Assembly: GCA_963778375.1 (NCBI GenBank)
Contig: CAVZTX010000018.1
Span: 62,001-126,000, forward strand
Direction: 5' to 3'
Source: CAVZTX01 sp963778375
GTDB taxonomy: Bacteria > Chloroflexota > Ktedonobacteria > Ktedonobacterales > Ktedonobacteraceae
Length of the DNA: 64,000 nt
Positions 1-7,782 of the stretch are shown in pieces. Position 1 is the stretch's first letter. Each line of letters begins with the position of its first letter. The notes beneath the pieces were generated by a model. That model saw only the letters and a program-made list of their open reading frames with translations, was not told the origin of the DNA and ran no database searches. The position numbers were made by a program, and so were the translations under genes.

Positions 1-158
1 TTGAGGTTGAAGGTAGGCATCTCGTAGCTAATGGTCTCTACGGCTTCAGGCACCACTTTATGTATGGCCTGCCGCACTTTTTCAAGGGCAGCCTGGGTCT
101 CCTCTGGAAAGGTAGAGATGTATTCGTCAATAGTCGAGAAGCGCTTTTTGTCTGCCAT
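1..158 (-). CDS. DUF1801 family protein, N-terminal part
   Basis: Minus-strand reading frame that starts with ATG at 158 and runs off the left edge, so only about 52 N-terminal residues are visible. They begin MADKKRFSTIDEYISTF and continue with a helix and a VPEAVETISYEMPTF segment, typical of small DUF1801 proteins (YdhG/Fra-like fold, often called iron-chaperone-like or simply uncharacterised). A GGAGA ribosome site lies about 7 bases upstream. It sits 13 bases behind the AHSA1 gene on the same strand and is probably the third gene of the ArsR operon. The biochemical role of this family is unclear. Confidence 0.75.
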   Translation of the reverse strand, partial: MADKKRFSTIDEYISTFPEETQAALEKVRQAIHKVVPEAVETISYEMPTFNL

Positions 159-171
159 GTGTTTATCTCCT

Positions 172-672
172 TTACTTTGCTTGTAATTCTTGCACGTACA
201 TGACCAGATACTCCCAGGTTATACTCATCCCTTGTGGCATCCCCAGATCGACAGCCACTTTCAGAGCCGCTGCACTGCTGAACTGGACACGAGCAGTCAC
301 TCTGGTTTTACCAGCCTCTTCCGTGAACAACATGGTGGTCAGATGCTCGGGCATCCCCTCGATAGGGTTGGCATGCTCATCGGCGAAGGTCGTAGTATAG
401 ACCAACTTCTCCGGCGGGACGATCTCGCGATACACACTGCGCGCCCACTGATCTTGATTCTCCGGCGAACGCATGCAGTAGTGCCAGATGCCACCAGGCC
501 GCAGGTCGATGGTGCAGACGGGAAGAGTGTACGGCTTTGGTGCCCACCAGCGCTTGAGATGCTCCGGCTGGGTGAAAACTTGAAACAGAAGCTGGCGAGG
601 TGCGCTGAATTGCCGTTCCATCACAAGTTCCTGTTCCCCAATATGGGGACTCAGAGAGTGGAAATCAAACAT
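172..672 (-). CDS. SRPBCC/AHSA1 domain protein
   Basis: 166-residue protein of the AHSA1 (activator of Hsp90 ATPase homologue 1-like) branch of the START/SRPBCC fold, a hydrophobic-ligand cavity fold. Seen: an N-terminal MERQFSAPRQLLFQVFTQPE strand-helix, then WWAPKPY, a central DLRPGGIWHYCMRSPENQ hairpin and a C-terminal amphipathic helix ending MYVQELQAK. The frame is open further upstream, but the start at 672 has a perfect GGAGG site and overlaps the end of the ArsR gene by 8 bases, implying translational coupling. ArsR-AHSA1 pairs are a common bacterial arrangement in which the ArsR protein represses the operon. The ligand is unknown. Confidence 0.85.
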   Translation of the reverse strand: MFDFHSLSPHIGEQELVMERQFSAPRQLLFQVFTQPEHLKRWWAPKPYTLPVCTIDLRPGGIWHYCMRSPENQDQWARSVYREIVPPEKLVYTTTFADEHANPIEGMPEHLTTMLFTEEAGKTRVTARVQFSSAAALKVAVDLGMPQGMSITWEYLVMYVQELQAK

Positions 673-1015
673 TGTTGTCCTCCATTCGGGAGCTTTTGTC
701 TTGCTCGGTGCCCTGCAATTCCAGGAGATAGTCGTCCAGACGATTGAAGCGTTCTTCCCAAAGGCGACGAAAAGAGCGAAGCCAGGCCTCCAGCTCCTGG
801 AATGGCTCACGCTTCAACTGATAAATCCTCCGGTTCGCTTGCGGCTGGACCTCCACGATGGCAGCCTCACTCAGCACCTTGAGGTGCTTTGACACCTGCG
901 GTTGCTGTAACCCCAGCCGCTCGGTGATCTCACCCACTGTGAGCGGGCCATCCCGCAACAGTTCGACAATGTGTAAGCGATTTGGCTCCATCAGAGCAGT
1001 CCAGAGTGTTTTCAT
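665..1015 (-). CDS. ArsR/SmtB-family winged-helix repressor
   Basis: 116-residue regulator. The wHTH covers about residues 8-75 with the recognition segment LGLQQPQVSKHLKVLSEAAI and a wing ending NRRIYQLKREP. A charged C-terminal helix (LRSFRRLWEERFNRLDDYL) fits the dimer interface of the ArsR branch found next to AHSA1 genes. No metal-binding Cys cluster is visible, so a metal-independent effector or simple autorepression is likely. It is the first gene of an ArsR-AHSA1-DUF1801 operon. The start codon lies only 6 bases beyond a strong -10, with no ribosome site, so the message is probably leaderless. Confidence 0.88.
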   Translation of the reverse strand: MKTLWTALMEPNRLHIVELLRDGPLTVGEITERLGLQQPQVSKHLKVLSEAAIVEVQPQANRRIYQLKREPFQELEAWLRSFRRLWEERFNRLDDYLLELQGTEQDKSSRMEDNNV

Positions 1016-1021
1016 ACTTCA

Positions 1022-1051
1022 AGTATACCTGAAAAGGAATATTCCTGTCAA
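1022..1051 (-). promoter_or_regulatory. Leaderless promoter with operator palindrome
   Basis: On the minus strand, -35 TTGACA (1046-1051), an 18-base spacer and -10 TATACT (1022-1027) are followed by only 6 bases before the ATG at 1015. The spacer carries the perfect 12-base palindrome AGGAATATTCCT (1035-1046), and ATATTCCTG recurs at 1055-1063. RNA polymerase would start at or next to the A of ATG. A palindrome between -35 and -10 is a classical repressor position, so ArsR autorepression is inferred. Confidence 0.7.
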
Positions 1052-1063
1052 GACATATTCCTG

Positions 1064-1540
1064 CTGTTGTGGGGTAGTGCTACGTAAGCTGGTGCACCGA
1101 TGAGGCTCCATTATACATGCTCGATAAAGTGTCACTGCCATAAAGTGACGAAAGCAAAGCCTGACCTCTCGCTGAAGCGGCGTACTCCCCTTTGCCTTTC
1201 GACGCCAGGTCGATTGAGTGACCTATGAAGTTATCTCCTCTCAACCTTCTGCCTCTTAAAGGCGATCTCACGGATGCCGAAATGGCGCACTACGATGCAC
1301 CATATAACTGCAGATAGTTATAGATCGCTTTCCTCTCCCACCGAGGGGACCACATTTGATGAAAATTTTCACATGCATTTCTAATAGAGATTCAATGTGC
1401 CAGTGCTATCCTTGTTCATGTCAGGAGGAAAACCTCCCAAGGAACAGAGAAACAAGGAACATGATTGAAACATACAACAGGAAGGTCACTACGGAGATGA
1501 GGATATCTCTCTCATCGTTTGTGCAAGGACAAACCATACG
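1064..1540. other. Gene-free region with inverted repeats
   Basis: No convincing coding region in either direction. Bases 1124-1211 are rich in pairing potential: GTCACT (1131-1136) with AGTGAC (1144-1149), CGAAAGCAAAG (1149-1159) with CTTTGCCTTTCG (1190-1201, one bulge), and GACCT (1163-1167) with AGGTC (1207-1211). This could be a structured RNA or a decayed element. It does not match any riboswitch consensus I can recall. Downstream of 1220 nothing specific is seen except an AAGGA about 12 bases before the next start codon. Confidence 0.35.
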
Positions 1541-2020
1541 ATGAAAAAAATGATTGTTTCAGTGATTATTATAGGCATTTTTGTTCTCTACTGCTTTCTT
1601 CACGTGCAGGCTGCTCCTGTTGCCATTGTGCCGACAACGACGCCGACCTCGCGCGCCTCGTCGAGTTCAACGCCGACACCTACTGCGACAGCGACACCAG
1701 GTACGACACCGACACCGGGGGCGACCAGCACCTCAAGTTCGGGTTATAAGAACGGTACGTATACGGGAAACGTGGCCGATGCACAATGGGGAGTGGTGCA
1801 GATCCAGGTGATCATTAAGAACGGCAAAATCACCAGCGTGCAGTTTTTGCAGTCTCCCAACGAGCGTAATCGCTCGGTAGAGATCAATAACTACGCGGAC
1901 CCGATCCTCGTCAGTGAAGCCATCCAGGCGCAGAGCGCCAAGGTCAATATTGTGACCGGAGCCACCGATACGAGTGAAGCGTTCATCCAGTCTCTCTCGA
2001 ATGCACTCTCACAGGCATAA
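1541..2020 (+). CDS. Secreted FMN-binding domain protein
   Basis: 159 residues: an N-terminal hydrophobic signal/anchor (about 1-25), a Thr/Pro/Ser-rich linker (about 30-66), then an FMN_bind domain from GYKNGTYTGNVADAQWG. The C-terminal VTGATDTSEAF matches the flavinylation motif of the family (S/T-G-A-T followed by a Thr/Ser), where ApbE attaches FMN through a phosphoester to Thr. Outside the membrane such domains carry electrons. It is followed 19 bases later by an NqrB/RnfD-reductase fusion, so the pair probably passes electrons from cytosolic NAD(P)H to an external acceptor. No ApbE gene is seen in the window, so one elsewhere in the genome is expected. Confidence 0.85.
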   Translation: MKKMIVSVIIIGIFVLYCFLHVQAAPVAIVPTTTPTSRASSSSTPTPTATATPGTTPTPGATSTSSSGYKNGTYTGNVADAQWGVVQIQVIIKNGKITSVQFLQSPNERNRSVEINNYADPILVSEAIQAQSAKVNIVTGATDTSEAFIQSLSNALSQA

Positions 2021-2039
2021 CGAAGGTATGTATTGAAAT

Positions 2040-3563
2040 ATGACGAAATTAATTGATTACTTTCTGGACCGCATTACTATGTATCGTCTGGTGCTCTATG
2101 TCCTGATTGGACTGATCGGCATAGCGGCAATTCTGGCATACGTTCACCTACTCTCTTTCTCGCCACTGGCGCTACTGCTCTCAACTGCCTTTCTCGTCGT
2201 GATGTGCTGGGCCGCCAATTGGCTGCTTGCCGCCGCCATCTTTAAAGTCCCGACCAATGTGGAATCGGTCTATATTACCGCGCTCATCCTCGCGCTGATC
2301 ATCGACCCGGCCAAATCGCTGGCTGATTTCCAGTTTCTGGGCTGGGCCGCGATTCTGGCCATGTCTTCCAAATACGTGCTCTCGCTCTACAATAAGCATC
2401 TCTTTAATCCTGCCGCCATCGCCGTCGTCATCACCGCTTTTGCGCTTAAGGAGAGCGCGAGCTGGTGGGTGGGAACAGCAAGTATGCTGCCTGCCGTGCT
2501 AATCGGCGGCTTCCTGCTCGTGCGCAAACTGCGCGAGGAAAGGATAGTGGGCATCTTTCTTCTGACTTCACTTGTGACGATCTGTATCGTCAGCGTGGTG
2601 CAGGGCCTTTCTATAACGAAAGAGCTACAACAGTTGCTGATAGAATCGCCGCTCTTTTTCTTTGCCACGATTATGTTTACGGAGCCGCTGACCATGCCAC
2701 CCACGCAAAAGCTGAGAGATATCTATGCCATTATTGTTGGCATACTGTTTGTTCCCCAGATGCATGTCGGCCCGATCTATTCGACCCCTGAACTGGTGCT
2801 GGCCGTCGGCAATCTCTACTCCTATCTAGTCAGTCCAAAGCACAAAGTGATGCTCAAGCTGAGGAGAAGAAGTACGATTGCGGCTAATATCGTTGATTTC
2901 GTTTTCAAGCCGTCTCATCGGCTGGCATTCGAGCCGGGCCAATATATGGAGTTTACGCTTGCGCACTCACGACCGGACAGCAGGGGCAATCGGCGCTACT
3001 TTACGCTGGCCTCATCGCCGACCGAGGAACATCTTCGCCTAGGAGTACGCTTTTACCCGAAGGGTAGCAGCTTCAAGAGAGCTTTGCTCAGACTGGATAA
3101 CCGCACAACCATGCTTGCAGGCCAGGTCGCCGGTGACTTTACGCTGCCTAAAGACCCTGATCAAAAGCTAGTGTTTATCGCAGGCGGTATCGGCATTACC
3201 CCCTTCAGGAGTATGTTGAAGTACCTCGTCGATATGAAAGAGCCACGCGATATCGTCCTGTTCTATGCCAATAAAACGGCGGATGAAATCGCCTATACGG
3301 ATATCTTGAGGCAGGCGCAGACGCTACCCGGTATCCGTGTCTTCTACACGCTGACCGATACTGGAACTCTTCCCCGCAACTGGCGTGGTCTCACAGGCCG
3401 CATCAATGACAGCATGATTCGCAAACTGGTGCCCGACTATCAAGTGCGTACCTTTTATCTCTCCGGCCCTCCGGACATGGTGAGAGCGACTGAGGATATG
3501 CTCAAACAGATGCAAGTCAACCCGAAGCAGATGAAGAAGGACTTTTTCCCTGGACTGGTATAG
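2040..3563 (+). CDS. NqrB/RnfD-like membrane domain fused to ferredoxin-NAD(P) reductase
   Basis: 507 residues in two halves. Residues about 15-275 are a polytopic membrane domain like NqrB/RnfD, with NKHLFNPAAIAVV in one helix and FFFATIMFTEPLTMPPT matching the RnfD segment around its second flavin site. Residues about 280-507 are a ferredoxin-reductase module: FEPGQYMEF and RRYFTLASSP for FAD, FIAGGIGITPFRSML for NAD(P)H, and YLSGPPDMV near the C-terminus. Such fusions can move electrons from NAD(P)H through the membrane to flavinylated carriers, matching the FMN_bind gene just upstream. The final acceptor is not indicated. Confidence 0.88.
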   Translation: MTKLIDYFLDRITMYRLVLYVLIGLIGIAAILAYVHLLSFSPLALLLSTAFLVVMCWAANWLLAAAIFKVPTNVESVYITALILALIIDPAKSLADFQFLGWAAILAMSSKYVLSLYNKHLFNPAAIAVVITAFALKESASWWVGTASMLPAVLIGGFLLVRKLREERIVGIFLLTSLVTICIVSVVQGLSITKELQQLLIESPLFFFATIMFTEPLTMPPTQKLRDIYAIIVGILFVPQMHVGPIYSTPELVLAVGNLYSYLVSPKHKVMLKLRRRSTIAANIVDFVFKPSHRLAFEPGQYMEFTLAHSRPDSRGNRRYFTLASSPTEEHLRLGVRFYPKGSSFKRALLRLDNRTTMLAGQVAGDFTLPKDPDQKLVFIAGGIGITPFRSMLKYLVDMKEPRDIVLFYANKTADEIAYTDILRQAQTLPGIRVFYTLTDTGTLPRNWRGLTGRINDSMIRKLVPDYQVRTFYLSGPPDMVRATEDMLKQMQVNPKQMKKDFFPGLV

Positions 3564-3579
3564 GTTAGTACACAGGAAG

Positions 3580-3825
3580 ATGAGGTGGAAGAAGATCGGG
3601 ATTGGAGTGATAGAGGGCCATGAAATGCAAGATTTGTTGGCTGAATTCAGAGCGGTGCGTACTCAACAGCTTGAATTATTGCCAAGATTTGAAGAGTAGA
3701 GTTGAGATGAAGAACGTGATGTGATCTGGGGGCATTTGCCGATGAAGTGGGTTGTGACGAAGACGTATCAACATACGCACAAGCATACGGATGAGATTTT
3801 GCGGGCATATTTGTGGTGGAGGTGA
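3580..3825 (+). pseudogene. DinB-like remnant with two in-frame stops
   Basis: One frame reads through MQDLLAEFRAVRTQQLELL, then TAG (3697-3699) and TGA (3703-3705), and continues without shift into DEERDVIWGHLPMKWVV and KTYQHTHKHTDEILRAYLWW. The pattern of a charged helix followed by a W-G-x-x-P-x-x-W-x-x turn and a QHTxxHxxEI helix resembles DinB/YfiT metal-binding four-helix proteins. The remnant is about half the normal length of 150-170 residues. It fills the gap between the flavin operon and the next genes and is presumably dead. The family assignment rests on motif reading only. Confidence 0.5.
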
Positions 3826-3870
3826 TTCTGTAGCGTGAGGATGTTCGTCAAAAGCATGCTTGAGCCAGAA

Positions 3871-4287
3871 TTAGGGAGCCGGATGCTGAGGTAGGATAAT
3901 TGCTAGGAGCATCGGCAATACAACGATGAAAGCAGTGACTCCAAGCGCCCAGAGTGCAGCTCGCGCCCTCGCTGCCATATTAGTCTGCTGCCAGTTTGCT
4001 ACACGGCGCAAGGTGAAAAAGATGGCAAGACCATAAATTATAAGAGATAGTACCAATCCAATAATAAGAGTGATTACGGCTGCTTGCTGCTGGGCAAAGA
4101 ATCCTGATGGGGCAAGCAACTGGCGCATGAGGGCGGTGAGAGCAAGGGTGATAACAATAATTACCACGAGTAGCCCCAGGGGAATTAGCCCTCTAAGCAC
4201 TCCTTGCAGGGTATCGTTTTCCCATAGGGACGGACGAACTTGGGTTTGCCGCTGCACGGGTTTGTCAGATTCAGAAGAAATAAACAT
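3871..4287 (-). CDS. Small membrane protein, three predicted spans
   Basis: 138 residues, not recognised. A charged N-terminus (about 1-30) is followed by three hydrophobic spans: GLIPLGLLVVIIVITLALTA, then VITLIIGLVLSLIIYGLAIF, then ALGVTAFIVVLPMLLAIIL. A short basic loop (RRVANWQQTNMAARAR) lies between the second and third. An AAGGAG ribosome site precedes the ATG at 4287. It is 22 bases downstream of the alpha/beta hydrolase on the same strand and probably co-transcribed with it. Confidence 0.6.
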   Translation of the reverse strand: MFISSESDKPVQRQTQVRPSLWENDTLQGVLRGLIPLGLLVVIIVITLALTALMRQLLAPSGFFAQQQAAVITLIIGLVLSLIIYGLAIFFTLRRVANWQQTNMAARARAALWALGVTAFIVVLPMLLAIILPQHPAP

Positions 4288-4309
4288 AGTAGTTCTCCTT
4301 GCTCAGCAG

Positions 4310-5335
4310 TTATGCGGCTCCGCTATCTGGCCCGATGGCCGATGTATAGAAGGCAATGACGCGAGCAACGTATGTATCACCGAGCGTGTTGAATGATTGG
4401 GCGTGAGCAGCACCTGGCACAAGCCATGTTTGCACATTGGCACCTGGACCGGTGCGGGCTGCCGCGGCCAATTCATACATATTCGACGGGGGAATATAGG
4501 TATCCTGATCTCCGTGAATGAAGAGGATTGGACGAGGAGCGATCCTGGCTACAACATCCATGGGGCGAACGGCGTAGAAATTCATTCCATAGAGGGTCTG
4601 CGAAGCCAGGAGAGCGCCAGGGGTAAACATCTGGGGAAGGTTACCACCCTTTGGAATCTCGCGCTCCAGGATGGGGAGAATATCGGCATAGGCACAATCT
4701 GAAACGACGGCGCGGATGGCAGGCTCTTGTGACGCGGCCAAATCGAGTGTGGCAGCTCCCATTGAGACGCCCCAGCCGACGATGGCACGTGGACGACCCA
4801 GATTGGGATAAGGCATCGTGCCGGAGCGCAAGAAATCAACTGCACCGAGTACATCACGCTGTTCGAAGTATCCTAAAGAGAGTGGCGCGGGAGGAGACTC
4901 ACCTGTGCCACGCATGTCAAAGGCCAATACAGCAAACCCTTTGCGGGCAAATGCGACGCTGAGGTTGAGGAGACCGGATGGTTTGTCAGCGCGGTTGGTG
5001 CGATTGCCATGGACGACGATGATAGTGCGCTGAGACGTCAGGCTGCTGTTGGACAATACGCCGGGAATGAACCAGCCTTGCAGTTGTATATGATCTTCAC
5101 GGCTGGGGAATGTCACGTACTTAAATTGCATACCTAGCGCGGATGGAGTGCTGTAGAGTGGTTTCTGTGGAGCGTAGATCAGGCGTGTGGCAATGTAGAT
5201 CGAAAGGGCACTGTAAGCGGTGGTTATTAGTGCTGAAATGATGAGCAGCGTGACTACCAGTCGACGCACACCGCGACCTGCTGTTGCTGTACTCTGTGGA
5301 GCCTGCTCCATAGTAGATGGTGAACTGAAACTCAT
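4310..5335 (-). CDS. Membrane-anchored alpha/beta hydrolase
   Basis: 341 residues. An N-terminal hydrophobic anchor (about 25-50) is followed by an alpha/beta hydrolase fold: HGN oxyanion strand (IIVVHGNRTNRADKP), DMRGTGES, nucleophile elbow GWGVSMGA (Ser), acid in FIHGDQDTYIPP, and catalytic His in PGAAHAQSF. The layout matches the BAAT/DUF1100-like esterases and peptidases that sit on the outer face of the membrane. A GAGGAGGG ribosome site precedes the start at 5335. The substrate is unknown; esterase or peptidase are both possible. Confidence 0.82.
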   Translation of the reverse strand: MSFSSPSTMEQAPQSTATAGRGVRRLVVTLLIISALITTAYSALSIYIATRLIYAPQKPLYSTPSALGMQFKYVTFPSREDHIQLQGWFIPGVLSNSSLTSQRTIIVVHGNRTNRADKPSGLLNLSVAFARKGFAVLAFDMRGTGESPPAPLSLGYFEQRDVLGAVDFLRSGTMPYPNLGRPRAIVGWGVSMGAATLDLAASQEPAIRAVVSDCAYADILPILEREIPKGGNLPQMFTPGALLASQTLYGMNFYAVRPMDVVARIAPRPILFIHGDQDTYIPPSNMYELAAAARTGPGANVQTWLVPGAAHAQSFNTLGDTYVARVIAFYTSAIGPDSGAA

Positions 5336-5425
5336 AGACCTACCCTCCTCAACAGCCAGGAAACATTATTCAACCACATCAATCATACAGGATAATGTTG
5401 CTGAGTACAAGGGGAGTCTAAACTA

Positions 5426-7588
5426 TCACACCGTCTGCCACACGTGTACTATCATGTCATTCCCTCCCGATGCGATGTGCTGTCCGTCAGATGACCAACC
5501 TACGGCCCAGACCTGGTCGCTATCGTGGGTATAGGTGAAGATGTTGCGACCTGTAGCCGAGTCCCATATCTTCACAGTGGCATCAAAACTGCCTGAAGCA
5601 AGATATTTACCATCGGGCGACCATGTGACGATTTCTACCTCTTGCGTATGGCCGAGGTAGGTAACAATGGTTTGGCCCGTTTTGGCGTCCCATAGCTGCA
5701 CTGTGGCGTCATTACCAGCAGAGGCAATATATTTGCCATCGGGCGACCAGGCCGCGGCACGTACTCCATTCGGATAATGTCCACGGTAGCTATAGGCGAG
5801 GAAGTTTCCATCGGGGTTGACATGCCAGACCTGGACAGTGCCGTCAAAACTTGCGGAGGCGATACGCGAGCCATCGGGCGACCATGCTACGCGAATCACT
5901 TTGTCAGAATGACCACGATAGATAAGGATGGTCTTTCCGGTGGTGGCATCCCAGACCTGGACGGTGTTATCTTCACTGCCCGAGGCGATATGCGAGCTAT
6001 CAGGCGACCATGCTACGCTGCGCACTGCTTGAGTATGACCCCTGTATGGAGGTAAGATATCTTTTCCGGTGACGACATCCCATACCCTTACTACGATATC
6101 GAGTCCTCCCGAAGCGATGTGTGCTCCATCGGGCGACCACGCCACGGTTTTTACACCCGCGGTGTGCTGGCTATATTTTAGGATGTGATTTCCCGTGGTG
6201 GCATCCCAGACCTGGACGGTGGAATCAAAACTTGCCGAGGCGATGCGTGAAGTTCCTGCGGGAGCTAATGAAGGTCCGCTCGGGGACCATGCCACGGCTT
6301 TCACTACTTCATGATGCCCTTGATAGGTGTAGAGGGTGGTTCCTAATGGCGGAAGCGTAGGAGTTGGGGTGAAGGTAGGGGTAGGAGTTGGAGTAGGGCC
6401 TGGGATATGATGGGCAGTATGAGATGGAATAACGGCAGACCTGTTCAAGAGATGTTGCAGGAATAAGGCGACACTACCACTTCCGGCTAAAGCAAATCCA
6501 AATAGCCCCGCTACAACGGTTCTTCGTGAGAATTTGGGTTTGGACTCCATTGACGAGTGCATAATTACCGGAGTGTTGAGGGCAGATCTGCCAGGGGTAG
6601 CGGATCCCGAGGAGCTAAGAAGCCCTGTTTCAGAAGGTGTCTGCACGATTTTTGTGGGTTGCCTAGGTGCTACAAGCGGAGGAACCGTTTCAGGAAGCGG
6701 TTTCGTCACATGAAGTACTTCTTTAAGAGAAGCAGTTGGTAGTTCAAAGTCCGGGACAGGAAGTTGGTGAGGTTCTAATCTGCTGGCTTGTTCCAGGGCA
6801 TGCGCGAAGGCCTTAACGCTGACAAATCGCTTATGCGGGTCTTTGGCAAGAGCGATAGCTATCACTTCTTGTATGTCGGGTGGAAGGTCTGGAGCTTTTT
6901 CTTGCAAGGATGGAGGGGTAGCAGTCAATTGTTGCTGTACTATCTCGGTTAAAGGTCCTTGAAATGGGCGCTCTCCGCAGAGCCATTCGTATACTACAAT
7001 GCCTAACGAGTACTGATCGCTGGCGGGGCATGGTTCACCCAAAATCTGTTCAGGTGCCATATAGGCGACTGTGCCAAGTGGTTCTTGTGTTTCCTGAACA
7101 GTCGAAGGTTGTGGGGTGAAGGCAATACCAAAGTCGCTAAGTAGGACCTCGCCATGTCTACCAAACAACATGTTTTCTGGCTTCACATCGCAGTGAACCA
7201 GGTTCTGATGATGCGCGTATTGGAGTGCTGATGCTAACTGCTTGACATAAGAAATAGTGGTTGGTAGTGGTAGAGGAGTTCCTTTGGGGTAGTGTTGGCG
7301 TAAGGTGCCCTGGGGGGCATAATCCATTACCAGGAATGGGGTGTAGCCATCGACGCCGAAGTCGAGGACACGGATGATATGAGGATGGACCAGGTGAGCT
7401 ATCGTGCGGGCTTCCCGAAGAAAGTTTTTGCGTTCCTCGTTTCCCAGTTGTTTCCGTAGTATTTTAATGGCAGCATAGGTTTCGAGGTAGATTTGCTTTC
7501 CCAGGTAGACCTCTGCAAATCCGCCTCGTCGAAGCAAACGTACGAGGTAATAGTTGCCGAGTTGCTGCCCAACGCGATTCGTCTCCAT
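5426..7588 (-). CDS. Ser/Thr protein kinase fused to extracellular WD40 propeller
   Basis: 720 residues. An N-terminal Hanks-type kinase (about 12-275) shows RGGFAEVYLG, catalytic Lys42 in AAIKIL, HCDVKPEN (Asp134) and DFG (152-154), followed by GTVAYMAPEQ. Then come a variable Pro/Ser-rich stretch, one membrane span (VVAGLFGFALAGSGSVALFL), a Thr/Pro linker, and seven WD40 repeats, each with a xVxxVAWSPDGxxIASGS and VQVWD pattern, enough for a closed propeller. The propeller would lie outside and sense a ligand or protein while the kinase signals inside. The start at 7588 is preferred because the frame upstream runs into the terminator hairpin of argD; a GTGGGA lies before the ATG. Confidence 0.9.
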   Translation of the reverse strand: METNRVGQQLGNYYLVRLLRRGGFAEVYLGKQIYLETYAAIKILRKQLGNEERKNFLREARTIAHLVHPHIIRVLDFGVDGYTPFLVMDYAPQGTLRQHYPKGTPLPLPTTISYVKQLASALQYAHHQNLVHCDVKPENMLFGRHGEVLLSDFGIAFTPQPSTVQETQEPLGTVAYMAPEQILGEPCPASDQYSLGIVVYEWLCGERPFQGPLTEIVQQQLTATPPSLQEKAPDLPPDIQEVIAIALAKDPHKRFVSVKAFAHALEQASRLEPHQLPVPDFELPTASLKEVLHVTKPLPETVPPLVAPRQPTKIVQTPSETGLLSSSGSATPGRSALNTPVIMHSSMESKPKFSRRTVVAGLFGFALAGSGSVALFLQHLLNRSAVIPSHTAHHIPGPTPTPTPTFTPTPTLPPLGTTLYTYQGHHEVVKAVAWSPSGPSLAPAGTSRIASASFDSTVQVWDATTGNHILKYSQHTAGVKTVAWSPDGAHIASGGLDIVVRVWDVVTGKDILPPYRGHTQAVRSVAWSPDSSHIASGSEDNTVQVWDATTGKTILIYRGHSDKVIRVAWSPDGSRIASASFDGTVQVWHVNPDGNFLAYSYRGHYPNGVRAAAWSPDGKYIASAGNDATVQLWDAKTGQTIVTYLGHTQEVEIVTWSPDGKYLASGSFDATVKIWDSATGRNIFTYTHDSDQVWAVGWSSDGQHIASGGNDMIVHVWQTV

Positions 7589-7699
7589 ATGTATGTCCCA
7601 CTCGCACAGGGCGAGAACAATACTAATATATATAGCTGTATCTATCTCTAGGGACGTGTGTGCAGCGGGGCGGTAACTGATTCTTCCGAATGGGGGGCC

Positions 7700-7773
7700 A
7701 AAAAATGGGCTGTTTAAGGAGCAAAGCCATGGTATAACGTTCACCATACCATGGCTTTGCTCCTTAAACAGCT
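7700..7773 (-). terminator. Long-stem terminator of argJ-argD
   Basis: A 27-base perfect inverted repeat (7709-7735 with 7746-7772, loop of 10) lies 10 bases beyond the argD stop. Read on the minus strand it is followed by CCCATTTTTTGG, so it fits a rho-independent terminator. The stem is far longer than usual, which might also mark an inserted palindrome. Confidence 0.75.
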
Positions 7774-7782
7774 TACAGGTTT

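Noticed and set aside
1124..1211. Cyclic-di-GMP riboswitch
   Set aside because: GCAAAGCC is present, but the conserved partner helices and GGTAGC-type receptor are not.
1356..1544. 62-residue plus-strand frame before the FMN-binding gene
   Set aside because: Lacks a clear ribosome site and reads as random composition.
7589..7747. Longer start for the WD40 kinase
   Set aside because: The frame continues upstream but through the argD terminator, without family similarity or ribosome site.
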